A stretch of DNA of 64,000 nucleotides from Congeria kusceri. Taxonomy: Eukaryota > Mollusca > Bivalvia > Myida > Dreissenidae. Below the pieces are notes generated by a model, which made no database searches, had not been told where the DNA came from, and saw only the letters and a program-made list of their open reading frames with translations. Position 1 is the first letter of the stretch, and every line of letters begins with the position of its first letter. The DNA lies in contig CM051029.1 of assembly GCA_027627225.1 (NCBI GenBank), positions 25,614,851 through 25,678,850 on the forward strand, written 5' to 3'. This document shows, piece by piece, positions 10,560 through 22,659 of this stretch. The position numbers were made by a program, and so were the translations under genes.

Positions 10560-12715
10560 ATGTATTTTATGTTTTATCATGTGCCAACAGTGTATTGCAT
10601 CCAGGGTTTCCCCGATGACTATTTTAAGGGATGTCGGGCCGAGACGGGTTCGGCTTGGGAGGGATGTCCCCTACCTACGTTGTTAGAACATTTTACGTTT
10701 GAGTAACGTTATTGGTGCAATATGGCGTATACTTAAAGGTGTGTACACTAATATATTGCAAAACAAAATATAAACAAAAACAATGAACACTTGATTCATA
10801 GTATTTAATGCTCTTGGAGTAAATACGTTCATACATAAATGCAATGTTTTATACATAATCGTTACCTAACTACTGATACGGTTCAACTTTCAATAATCTC
10901 AAAAACATCGAGACGACGGTTTCTACACTTGGCCCACTGCGACACGGTTCCTCCCAGGCCAATATGGCGCGTCGCTAGCGACATCCCTTCGTAATCTGGG
11001 GTGGTCTGCCGACATCCCTTAATTGCAGCGACATGCCTTAATCAGCCGCCCGACATGTCATAAATATAAACCAATAAACTGTGAAAACATTGTTTATTAT
11101 CTACACGTGCGGCTCGCTTGCCAAAGATAATCGATTAGAGGCGGCAGTTCTCGATTGCCAGAGTTAATCGACTAAATTACCGTGTAGGTAAGATAGCAAG
11201 TGGTGCGTTAATCGATACCTGAATGTACTTTAATTAGCACATACTGTATGCGTCTCTTTTTATCTGAAAACTGTGAAAACAAAACGTTTGTAGTTAATAA
11301 AATTAGCGACATGAATAAAATGTTTAAATGATTTCATTTTATTTTCATTACATTAATTATCATCCCACCTTTTAAATTAGAATAATTATTTTTGTAAATC
11401 CCATCTATCATGGGATTTGAGCAAATTTTGCTTTTTATGATTTTCACCAAATAAAATCAATGCTTTTAAGATGTGTGTAAAATGTAGAAAACCGTCCTTC
11501 TTGAGTCATTAAGGTGACTGAACTTTTTCTGAAAGAAACTCATTAGTTTCCAAGTTTCCAGCATTGTCCGTTAACCAGTTGCTCGTGTAACTCGTGTTAG
11601 GATTGGTTTACCGTCCTGCCAATGGTAATCAATGAATCTTATTGACGAATGAGTTGGGGACCAACTTGGACTGAGTGATAAAAGTGCGTTAATACGGCAT
11701 ATTATTTTACAGGCAGATATTTAACAAACACTACGCTGTAGTTAATATTGACATAGCGGCATAATATTTTATTACAAATAGGTTTGTTTGACAAATTGGA
11801 TTTTTTAAAAAGTTGTCTACACAGAAGCCAAATGGTAGCATATTATTCAAGTAAACTGACTCATACCGATATATTTAATTTGTGAGTGTAGTTTTTTTTT
11901 GTCCGATTGTATTTCGTACATATTTATGACATACAAATGGACACGTCAAATTATCTCAATGCTATTATAGTAACAAGTATTCATCCATGGCCCTCTTCGA
12001 GTGAACTTTTTTATTAAAAACCACCTTATATATTAGAAGGCGCCAATAATCTGTTACATAAATAGCACTGGTACTCCCGATATTTTAAATAGAAAGGGTA
12101 TACTGCATTTTCAATGTTGAAGCTAATGAATTTATATTGAACTCGGCTTACGACTAACTCAACTAAATTGATGCCCATTGTCATGTTAGCACTGTTATGT
12201 TTATAAACCAGATATAAACTGGTCTAACTAATGACATCAATATTCATTCCATTGATTCTGTGCTCCTCAATTTACATGTTTGTTTGTAAGTTTCTATGCC
12301 ATAGCGTCAACAAACAGTGGTTGATAATCGGCTAATGTACTGTAGAATGCTATTTTTGTAGGACCGAATTGATGAAATCGCTCTGTGTCATTCAACTCAT
12401 TAAAAATATCTCGTAAGTAGAAATGTTAGTTTTAATGCAGATTCTTGATCATCTACAAGTCTTTGATAAAACCCGTGGGAGTAATTGATGTATACAAAAC
12501 TGACATATCTACGGCGCCCGCTTTCATGATGGAGGTAAACAATCATTCAAATTTAATGAATACCACCTATATTTACTTTGGCGGGTACCAGAAAAAGGTA
12601 GGTAAAACCGGATATATCCACCTCTAGTTATTGTCTTCCTCATGTAGAAATAGCGTCTCCACTGAGTTTCCTTTTTATATTGACCCGGATAAGAGTTATT
12701 AAATCATTCATACTT
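10560..12715. other. no gene seen
   Basis: AT-rich. At 10618-11062 the word AAGGGATGTCGG occurs several times in both orientations (for example 10624 and, reversed, 11012-11040), perhaps an old inverted-repeat element. A short hairpin sits at 11398-11420 (AATCCCATCTATCATGGGATT). The 60-aa open frame at 12445 has no recognisable feature. Confidence 0.4.
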
Positions 12716-13213
12716 TCGGCCGCCATCTTGTCAGAAAGAAAAACATAAACAAAGAATATATTACATTACAGAGTCATACAAGATTGGGAACAGAGCAAGA
12801 ACACCAGAGGTCCACAGCCACCATCAGGGTCCACGTCATACATATAGTCCTTCCCTCGCCTGTCCCTCATATTTAATTTTTTTCGAAATATTCTAAATTT
12901 CCACCCTTTCGGACGTCATTTGGTATCCGAAATGTTTCTTTAGCAATTTTCCCTTAGTAATTATAACATTACCAAATGACTTTTTCTGCTTTATTATATC
13001 ATATGCAGAACGAATTGGGTTATTTACAGGTTAACTAGTTAAATTGCTAAGTGAAAATTATTACTTTCCTTACAGTTATTGCCTGTCAATTTATAATATC
13101 AAATCTTGAGTGTTTGCACTAGTCCCTTCATCCCTTCCTTCTTCTTCCTTTAGTCTTGCCCCAGGCAATTACACGTATTAAGTATACTCGCCATTTCATA
13201 CGTTATATCTACC

Positions 13214-15115
13214 ATGCCCAGGAACAACAAGACCGTTAAGGGGCGGAGCACGAACCTGTCCCCTTTACTAGGGGAAGCGCTTACTGGGCAAGACACACAC
13301 CACCTGTCCCACAACGCCATGCAATTTAAGTGCCTCCTCCAGTCAGTCAGAAGTGTGGGTAAACTGACCTCACTTTTTACTATCTTTCAGCTGGCCTCGT
13401 GTCTGACCAAGGAACTCCCCGGACTTATTGAGCGGACTGTGCCTCTGGCCTCTGGCTGTGTTCTTTTACAGCTTAAGTCCGCTCAGGCGCTCACCAGTGT
13501 CCTTTCCAAAGGAGTCTTTAAACTTGGTGCAGTCGCGGTCCGGGCATTATCACCGTCAAATATGAGGATGGCTTCAGGTCTTATTGCAGGGATCCCGGAG
13601 AACCAGGACTTACTAGAACTTCATGGATGCCTATATTTTCTCCCTGCATCTATTGGTAGTTGTTCAATTACCAAATTAGAGCGGGTCAACCCTCTAGGCC
13701 ACCCCCTGCTGGTTTTCCGCGGCTCGTCAAAATCACTTTACTTACTTCTGGCCCAGTCTCTCACAAGGTCTACGTTGCGGGGACCAACATCTCCCTGGAC
13801 GTTAGACCTTGCCCCATACCCCCTGTCAGATGTTATCGCTGCAAGGGGTACGGACACATCGCCAGCGGGAGTAAATGTCCTCACCCGTCTATTTGTTGCC
13901 GCTGTTCGGGAACCGGTGCCTACGCCAATGCACCGTAACATCCACCGTTGTGTTAATTGCGGTGGCCCACACTCTGTTCCCTACCAAGGTTGTCCGTCAT
14001 ATAAGAGAGCCTTAAACATTGCCTCTTATTCCATCTTTTATGGTGTTTCTTGGTCTGAGGCGGAGTGCGGGCTATTAGCACTTGATACTGTGGCCCACAA
14101 GAATGGTGTCCAACACACTCCATCACCAACCGACTCCAGGTCCAGGTCTCGTCCCATACATGCAGCCCCCGGCCCGAGCATGACCCATACCGGGTGCGCA
14201 TGTCCTTCAGTTGAGGGGCCAGTGGGTAAGGTTACCCCCCCTCTCAACCGGTAAGTAGCCTCCCACCTAAACAGGTTATTCCTCCCTTGGAGCCGGTTGC
14301 ACACTATATATACACCTGTAAAATCAACACCCCCCTGCTTCACCTATTCAGGGTGTCACACCCAAACAGCGACACCCTTCTGCGGGTTCCAGAGGGTCTT
14401 CCCCGTTGCCGGATTATAGTAGCACCCCTTGTTCCGGCTCTACAATTTCCGATAATGCATTCAACGTTACCAGGAATGACTCTCTGGTGTCAGTGCACTC
14501 TAGTATTCTAGAGAATCAATCTCAGACGTCTGCGAGATAGAAGAGGACCCCTGGGTAAGTGTGCCACCTAACCGTCCCATAATGGCCGACACCCAGACAT
14601 CCCCTATGAGTTCTTCTGCCTTTAATAACTCTAAGCGCAACTCGCTTTCAGGAGACTCTTTCATTAAAATTAAAGATCCGCCAGCGAGAGGTCACCGTTA
14701 GCGCCATGTACATCTCAGCGAGCTGACGGATTTAATTGCTGAGATAATAAAGGACGGTGACAGGCCAACTGGGTGTCGGGTTACCGGCTATATCACTAGT
14801 AAAATAGATTCCCGATTCAAAAGGGGCAGGGAATCTATATCCAAAGTAACCCCTAAAGTCACTATATCTGACACTGAAAGCCATTCTGGAACTAAGGATC
14901 CTCCGAAACCTCCTGACCCTGGGATCCCCCGCCGGACAGCGTCAACCCCTCCAACTTTTTGAAATCCCCCTCTCTATCCGCCTCCAAACCACCCTCCGCA
15001 AAGAAATCCAGGCCAGCCCGGCCGACTCGGAACTCGGCGAAGCTCAAAGGGGCCTTCTCCGGCAGATCCCCCCATGCCAAGCTAAACAACTTCAAGCGCA
15101 GACTGATTTCCAATC
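13214..15115 (+). pseudogene. LINE ORF1 (zinc-knuckle nucleic-acid-binding protein), broken
   Basis: ORF1 of a LINE encodes the RNA-binding partner of the RT. The ATG at 13214 opens a 346-codon frame, but the conserved sequence switches frames. The pre-knuckle segment and first CCHC knuckle (CYRCKGYGHIASGSKC) read in the frame of 13660-13938. The last knuckle (CVNCGGPHSVPYQGC) reads in the starting frame at about 13945-13995, so there are shifts near 13690 and 13930. After the stop at 14254 a Ser/Asn/Lys-rich tail can be followed with further stops (for example 14699) to about 15115. GC content is higher than the surroundings. Confidence 0.7.
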
Positions 15116-15119
15116 AGTA

Positions 15120-17330
15120 TGGAATGTGACCTAAACATTGTATCTTTCAATATTAGAGGTTTAACCTCCATCAAACATACTGAATTAAAACATTACTTAG
15201 ACGAGAACCCCAACATCCATGTTCTCGCCTTTGAAGAAACTTAATATCACAGAAATGAATTCAAATCAATCCCTGGTTTTACTTGCGAATTTAAAAATCA
15301 TACTAACCCAGACAATAATATAGCTGGCGGTCTTGCCATTTATGTTAAAAATTGTATTAACTATGAATTACTGGGGGTGAACAACCAATTAAAGATTGAT
15401 GTTAGCAGTGCTATTGAGGCACTAGCAATATAATTGGTCATAAACTCAAAAACTATAGGTCCCTAGAAAATTCAGCAAAGCGGGTTATTTTGGAAGCTAA
15501 AACTCAAAATTGGAAAGAATTCTGTGAATCAGCAGTTGTTAATAAAAGTAATTCTAGGGATTTTTGGCAAAATATTCACAGAATTAAAGGAAATCGCACA
15601 AATCCTGTACCGCTACTAAAATATAAGGTGAAATTGCCACGACCCCAAGGGAAAAGGCTCAATGTTTGGTAACGCATTTCAAATCTGTCTCCAGTGATTC
15701 AAATCTCCCTCAAGAAACTTTGGACTATCAAAAGCGATTTGAATCGGAGAATAAACACATTTTAAACGAGCCTGGGGATAATAACAAGCCTCTTAATGTA
15801 CCTTTTACAATTATTGAATTAACTAATGCAATTAATGTTAGGAGTAACTCTGCCACGGGCCCAGATAGAATGTCATATATGATGTTCAAGAATATGCTGG
15901 CCATAACACTTAAATTCTGGCTTGATCTATTCAATCAAGTATACAAATCAGGGACGGTCCCCCCCCCCCCAAATGGAAGCAGGCCACAGTGATTCCTATT
16001 CCAAAAGCGATCCAAAATCATATCCTCCAATAAGTATCTCCTCTCATTCAGGAAAATTATTGGAAATAATGGTAAAAAACAGATTAGAGCACTTATTGGA
16101 AACTGAAAATATTCTGAACCCCTTCTAGTCTGGCTTTCGGAAAGGGCGTTCAACTCTTGATCAGCTAGCAAGACTACAACACGATATCCTTTCTCCTAAA
16201 AATCAAGGCCAAACAGTATTGGCTATATTTTTGGACCTTCAGGCGGCCTTCGATTTAACCTGGACTTTTGGTATCTTAAAAAAGCTAGCTGATTATGGAA
16301 TCACAGGATACTGCTTCCATTACCTCAGAGCTTTCCTAGAGGGCAGGAAAATTCAGGTCTAGGTCGATGGGAGTTATCTTAGGAAGCCATAACTGACCGC
16401 GGTACCACCCAGGGGTCCGTAATATCCCCAACCCTGTTCTTCCTCATCGTATGATGAGCACCTAAAAATCTATACAGATGGCTCCAAATGCCCTAACTCT
16501 GGATTGGTAGCCAATTCATTTTTTATTTCTTCTAAAAACATTACAAAAACCCACCGACTCAGCAACCATCTCTCTATTTATTCGGCTGAATTTTGGCAAT
16601 TAAATATGCATTGTGCTGGATTTTGGTTAATAGACCTACTAAAACTGCTATTTTATCAGACTCATTGTCATCTCTTGAGTCTATCAAAAACAGAAATAGC
16701 AGATCTAGGTCTGATATTTTATCTAGCATTTTGGAACTTCATCAACAGTGCCTAGATAAATCTTTAAAGGTCACTTTAGTATGGTGTCCAGCACACGTCG
16801 ACATCAGTGTGAATGAACAGGCGGACAGGGGGGCAAAGGAGGGTCTCAGGAGGGGGACTGTTGATGCTGGGGAATCCCTGGCGCCGACCGAGATCTACTC
16901 ACTGGCAAAGAAATTTGTCCTTAGTGAGTGGAATCTCAAGACCACCAATTTGTCTGCCTACCGACATACTTTTGTCAGACACGCGAAAACCCTCAGGCCG
17001 CCTGACAAATACTCAGCAAGCATTGTGCTTGACAGAGCCATGACGCGCCTGAGGATGGGAACCACTCTTCTACCTGGTGGCGCGGGAAAGTATGTCCTTG
17101 GGCTAGATCCTGCATGTCCGCGGTGCCGGGAGCCCTTCACAGCAGCCCACCTGCTGCTACAGTGCCACACCTTTACAGGGCTGAGGGACCAGCTCCGGGC
17201 CGCATTGCACTCCCATGGACTAGTTTTAAACCTTACCAACTTGCTATACCACAAGGGAGCGGCTAGGGGCCCGGTCTTTTCTGCCCTGACAAAATTCCTT
17301 CTAGACTGTCAGATAACTGAAAAGATCTAG
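15120..17330 (+). pseudogene. LINE ORF2: partial endonuclease, partial RT, RNase H
   Basis: The frame from the ATG at 15120 shows an APE endonuclease start (NIVSFNIRGLTS, then LAFEET with the metal-binding Glu) and a stop at 15241. It stays in frame to 15431; the C-terminal half of the nuclease is missing. From about 15433 come the linker and RT: SATGPD (15850), a frame break in the C-run at 15960, GFRKGRSTLDQLARLQ (16133), LDLQAAFD (motif A, 16235) and TTQGSVISPTLF (motif B, 16402). The text then jumps at about 16450 straight to IYTDGS of RNase H, so the YADD active site is deleted. RNase H keeps SAE, LSDS and WCPAHV...NEQAD; a frameshift lies at about 16595. The C-terminus has a CPRC...H...C finger and stops at 17330. 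It cannot encode an active enzyme. Confidence 0.85.
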
Positions 17331-18455
17331 GTCTTTGGGGGGGGGGGGGGGGGAGGAGCAGTCAACACCCAACCAACTTCTATACAGTTCCTGTAATTGT
17401 TTTTATTAATTTTGTGATACATTGCAGTTTCTGTATATACTTATTATCGCATTGTCTCTCTATGAGTTTTAAATGCTAAACTATTGTTTAATGGTATTGA
17501 CCTGGTATTCCTTATTTTAAAAACATTTTCCAGACGAGAGTATTACGTTAGTACACCATTTACATTTCTCAGTATCTTAATAAGCCCCTTTTTATTACAG
17601 TTTTTAATAATCAGAAAGGGCGGGGCCGTCCATTTTCCTGGGTACAGTTGACTGCATTGCACCCCCTCCCTTCCCCTCTGACACCCCCCTTCCCCTCTCA
17701 TTCTCAAAGAACCACGTCGGACTGGAGTGCACGGCGCAAGGATCTGTGAACCTTGCAATTAATTTGCATTCGGTCTTATCAAGACCAATACCATTAACTT
17801 GATATTGGAGCTTTAAATATTATTATATTTGGCATACTGTAATATGTACAGTGTCTGCTACTGTATTTTATCTATATATTTATATCCATTTTTACTATCT
17901 GGATATGACCCCTTGCAAGTGTTTTATCAGGGATTAGTTAAAATCCCGTATTATAGTCCATTTTTATGTAGATGGTATCATTTGTACTTGCATTATTCAA
18001 CTTTTTAAGATTTTATGTCTTTTCTGCTGTCTTTGCTTACTTTTAAATAGTTTAGTCTTGCTGTGCACTACCTCTGGTCCATGGGACATAACTCCAATAG
18101 CTACACCCTTTCGCATTCAATTATCTCCCCTTCTTTCCAACCCAACCCAGACCCCAACCCCCCGCTGGCCTCCCAATCCTACACTTCTAATATATCATTT
18201 TATTCCTCCCTCTGTGGCTACTTGTCTTTTACTTAATTCATTACTGTGTATTACCTTAAAGGTACACAGTATCATATTCACCCATGTAAAGTATTTTTAA
18301 CTTGTAAATATTATAAATAATGTTCTTGTTTCTTTAATTCTTAACTGTATTATAGGTTAATTTCTTAACATATTGTTTTAAAGTGGCCCTATCTAGGTGA
18401 CTGTTTTGTAACTAGCAGCCTATATTGCTGCATTTTATGTATATAAATAAATGTA
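17331..18455 (+). other. probable LINE 3' UTR
   Basis: Starts with a G-run (17337-17353) just after the ORF2 stop, then C- and T-rich non-coding text. It ends in TATATAAATAAATGTAG. Treated as part of the LINE because no other feature starts here. The boundary with host DNA is uncertain. Confidence 0.45.
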
Positions 18456-18459
18456 GTTT

Positions 18460-21400
18460 TCACAAATGTTTTAATGCCACCCTGGGGGGAACTACCATTT
18501 TAAAATAGCCCAACTTTCTTAAGGTACAAAACAGACAGGGTCTTAAGTGGAGCACCTCGCTATATTCCCTGTCTGCAAGCGTTCAACATAAGTAAACCGC
18601 ATGTCGCACAAATGTTAATAAATTAAAATTACTTACACGCATAACATACTTGCCTATGCAAGTCCTTTTTCATTTGTATTATATTAAATCTTCACTATTT
18701 AGTGACCCTTATCCATTTTACTTATTATAAAGAGTATTCTTACTCCACATACAGTTAAAAATGGTTAGAGAACCCTAAATACCAACCATTTATTGCATTA
18801 TATTATAATACTCATTTTATTCAGAGTATCATTATTATGACAGCATTTCTAAGTAACTTTATTATAGTGTTAAATTTTCTGCCTTTTCATATACCGGCAG
18901 CATTAAATTGTAGCAAAGACATGCAAATATCATATCTATTCTGTAAAACTATGTTGAACACTTAGAGATCTGGTAAAACATTAAACTGTTCATTATTTTG
19001 TTTTAAATAAACAACCGGTACTATTGTACCCTTGTTTCCAAACTTCTTTAAAAGTATATGGTTATTAAATCATATATTTCTTCCAGATCTTTAAGTTAAT
19101 AAGACTCCAACAATCCCATTACAGCTTATGCTGAAAAATGGGTCTAGAAAAATGATGACACATGTAAAATTATGTGTTTCCATCATTAAATCTTATTATG
19201 TTGGGCAATCATCTCTCTTCTTTTCTATCTAGTATTAAACTGCAAAGAAAACAATAAATAAACACAAATTACTCATCAAAGTTTCTTCATACTTTATTAA
19301 AGCATAAATAATTCTGTCACATTCATAGAGAAATTAATTCTCCCAAATTTTATAAACATTTTCATATTAAAATCTGCATATTTTCATCTAGCAGATCTAT
19401 TATTTTCAATATTTCTTTGCAGTTGTTCATATTAAATAGTGCATACTCGTCAAACTCTAACGTCATTATATAAGCCTCACGCTGATTGGTCAGACGGATT
19501 AGTTACGAGAATTTTGATTTGTTCAATTACTATCCGTTTTGAGCGTCAAGCTCAGTATGCAAATTAGGTTCACACGCTATCGCATTCCTCTTAAAGGCTG
19601 TATATTCAATGTTAAAGTTAATACACGTGTTGCATAAATTGAGAAAAGATATTTCTAAAGCATATATGCCGTCTCGCTTAACCATTTACAAAGATTTATT
19701 TAAAAAACAGTATTTCTATGTACTTCTTGTATATTTTTGCGCTTAGATTTTTGTATAAAGCACCGCAAGGGTTTTTAACCGAAGTCCCGAGGGTAAATAA
19801 CCCCACTCGTCGTCGTCGAATTATTAAAGGGATTATGTCTTCTTTCTACCTCCTGTTCAAGTTGCATCCCCATTGCGATTCATTTTAACATTTCCTTTCA
19901 CCTTTACCTTATATTGACATTTATTATATGCCAATATTAAAAAAATATATATCTTAATTGCAAAAGTTTTGAATAGCATTGCCCATTGAGGTCGTCTAGA
20001 AATAGTTACGTTAAGTCACAGAGAATAATTAATACATCACTACACATTTAAATATTTTATTACACAATCATGCATCAACGCTTTTAAGTTCACAATCAAA
20101 ATGTGGCATTGTGACTCAGACAGGATTTTATCTGATAATAAGGACAATTAAACTCTGGAATAAAAACAAGCCACACTATCACGCACTTTTAAGTCAATGC
20201 CACAAGTGACAACCGCATGTTCAAGGGAAGGTAAACGTCGAGGGTACCAACAAAATTCCGTCTACCTTGAGAAAGTCTTTAGTCTTTGTCTAACAGCCTT
20301 GTAAATGGACTATACAGTGCCGTATCTAGGCCCTTTTCGTGTTGTAGGCCCGGGCTTAAGGTCAAGATACAACGTTAGAAGTTTGTCAAAGACATGTATG
20401 CTTTAACGTTTATAAATTTATATGACTTTACGAATTATGTGGATATATGTGAAAGTATAACCGATATATATAAAACAACACGTTCTTTATCTAACCTTCA
20501 TCAAATTCATTTACTTTACAGGTCCTTCAAACAAAATAGTTATAAACAAATATACATGTAGTGCGTATAACATGGGCTTGCACTATATGCCTTCACGTTC
20601 GTTGCTTAAAGTGGCTCACTGCAAGATAGTTTAAGTTTCAATTATGTCTGTCATCACTTTCAACAGAACTCCATTTTACAACTTTTGACGGCCTCAAATG
20701 TATTAATGAATTTTTCAATGTCAATAGCTTTATCCTTATGTTTGTGCATTATTGCAAGGCTGGAAAGCCTGTCTGTACATGGTTGATCGCAGGTACATTT
20801 TCAGCCTCTTCATCCACAACCGCCCGCATGTTGCACGTTGGCGTTGTTTGATGTGTCTGTCCACTATTCAATGTTATATATTTAAGAAACGTCTTTAAAC
20901 GTGTGAAATTCATAGCTGGCAACATTCAAACACACACACACATTCCCATCAAGAATGATATATATTAGCTATTTACCGAAGTGTAATTGTCTCCTTTTAA
21001 AGTGATTATAACTAAATAACTAACAATGCTTATCGGTTGTATTTTAAATGTACTATTCACTGGTTATTTTCTCCATTAATACAATCGAATGGACGAACAG
21101 ACAAACATGTTTTTTACACCAACTATTGTGAGAGATACTCTTATGATTGCGTTGCGAACCGGTAAGGCTAATGATGCCGACAGTGTGTCACGTTTCGCTG
21201 ACATGTGGTGACTGGAAAGTATTAAATCACTCGGAAATGGTCCCAACGTTTGGTGCACACCTCTACTTTATCATGTATAAAATATCTTTCTACTAAATGT
21301 ATAAAACAAAATGAAATTTGGCGTGATCAGTAATGTAACATTGAGCAAAATGTTTGTCAATTTAGATCTTTGGAAACTTTGAAATAATTATGTTTAAGCT

Positions 21401-22147
21401 CGAATGCAGTCATTGATTTGACTTTAATTTAACTTTAAATCACATATATTTAGTATAAATGTCTTTAATGTGGTATTTCCTTTGCCAAATCTTTATTGCT
21501 GTCGACATCTTTATATATATTATTCAGAAAACAAAACAATAATATAGCTAAAATATTCCGATACTTACTTAAAAATATGCTTAAGTCATTTTCTATTTGT
21601 GTCCAAAGGCATATTTCGTAAATGAAAATGTTTTATATTAAGATCATCTTATAATCAATCTCTTAATAAGGAATTAAATCGTTAGACCCTTAACCTCTTT
21701 TAGCATTAGATTTTTATATCTAAATATATTAGATCTAAATAAAATATATAGAAAACAACATTCAAATCACATTTCACATGGCTATATAGTTAATTATCTA
21801 TTGTACAGGTGCAATGAAATGCAAATTGAAAATGCTAATTTTATTTAAGAAATTTTAAGGAAATATCGAAGTAATTTAATATGAAAAGCATAAATGAATG
21901 TTTGCTAATCAATCATATTTAAAGAAGCCTTGAAAAGATATCTTTAACTCGCATGACTTACGTTGAATTAATTTTGAGTCCAGCTCATACTAGTAATAGC
22001 TTAGTTAGAATATGCATAAGGAGTTACTTTTCTTAAATCTCTGAATCGATTTTATGGTGATTTAAAGTATATTTATGTAAAACAGAAGTACAATCATTCA
22101 TGGTGCTGCTGTCACATAGAGCGTAATCAATAGCTATTCAAAAACGT
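18460..22147. other. no gene seen
   Basis: AT-rich sequence with no supported exon, tRNA or element except the dispersed repeat copy at 21236-21450. A short CA run lies at 20930-20942 and a GTCGTC run near 19808. Confidence 0.45.
21236..21450 (+). repeat. dispersed repeat, copy 2
   Basis: Divergent partner of 10318-10550 in the same orientation; shares CCAACGTTTGG, ACACCTCTACTTT, TTTGTCAATTTAGATCTTTGG and the final TTTGACTTTAATTT block. Confidence 0.5.
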
Positions 22148-22656
22148 TTTAAGGGACCTATTCACAGATTGAAGAATTGACACTTTTTCAACCTTTTGTC
22201 AACGATTGTAAACATAAATGAACAGTGGATACAAGGGAGCAAAATAACACTACGGACTTTGAAATATACTGTAAAAACCGTTTCGTTTATGAGTTATCAT
22301 CAGTTGAATTAATTGATAACATTATAAAGCGTTTGTAACGGTAAACGATGGAATAATTAGGAGTGTTTCTGTTGTTTTAGTTGAAATAATTGACAAAACG
22401 TGGAATACTTACATAAGTAAATAAATCAGAATAATATATATAATTCGGAATGGCCGAGTGGTTAAGGCAATAGCCTTTTAATCCGTAGGTCTCGGGTTCG
22501 AACCGCGGTGAGACCATTTTTTTCTTTACTTTTGTTTCTGAATGCTTTTTTAGTTATTATACTTCAGATTTTAAGTTCCGATCCTAAAATCTGTCAAGTG
22601 AAGACAATTAATGGCATACTTAAAAAAGCGAAAATCTGTGAACAATTCCCTTTAAA
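22148..22656 (+). mobile_element. tRNA-bearing element with TTAAGGGAC inverted termini
   Basis: Left end TTTTAAGGGACCTATTCACAGATTG and right end AAAATCTGTGAACAATTCCCTTTAAA form imperfect inverted termini. The ~300-bp body resembles the element at 5711 and leads to a tRNA-like sequence followed by a T7 run. No protein is encoded. Confidence 0.65.
22441..22517 (+). other. tRNA-like sequence inside the element
   Basis: TGGCCGAGTGGTTAAGGC is an excellent D-arm/A box of the Ser/Leu type and GGTTCGAACC a perfect B box; a T-run terminator follows. The acceptor stem does not pair and the anticodon arm is poor, so this is a pol III promoter derived from a tRNA, not a working tRNA gene. Confidence 0.7.
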
Positions 22657-22659
22657 CGT

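Larger units (their letters stand above)
12718..18455 (+). mobile_element. decayed non-LTR retrotransposon (I/Nimb/jockey type)
   Basis: Order on the plus strand: possible 5' UTR from 12718 (starting near GGCCGCCATCTTG, a YY1-type site), ORF1 with zinc knuckles (13214-15115), ORF2 endonuclease-RT-RNase H remnants (15120-17330), then a long AT-rich 3' region ending in ATAAATAAATGTAG near 18455. An RNase H after the RT together with a CCHC ORF1 points to the I superfamily, of which Nimb is common in molluscs. Both ends are estimates; no target duplication was found. Confidence 0.7.

Noticed and set aside
10618..11062. Inverted-repeat element with AAGGGATGTCGG words
   Set aside because: Words recur in both orientations but no consistent termini could be aligned by eye; left as a note only.
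22441..22517. Functional tRNA-Ser/Leu or Lys gene
   Set aside because: A and B boxes are good, but acceptor and anticodon stems do not pair, and it sits within a repeated element.
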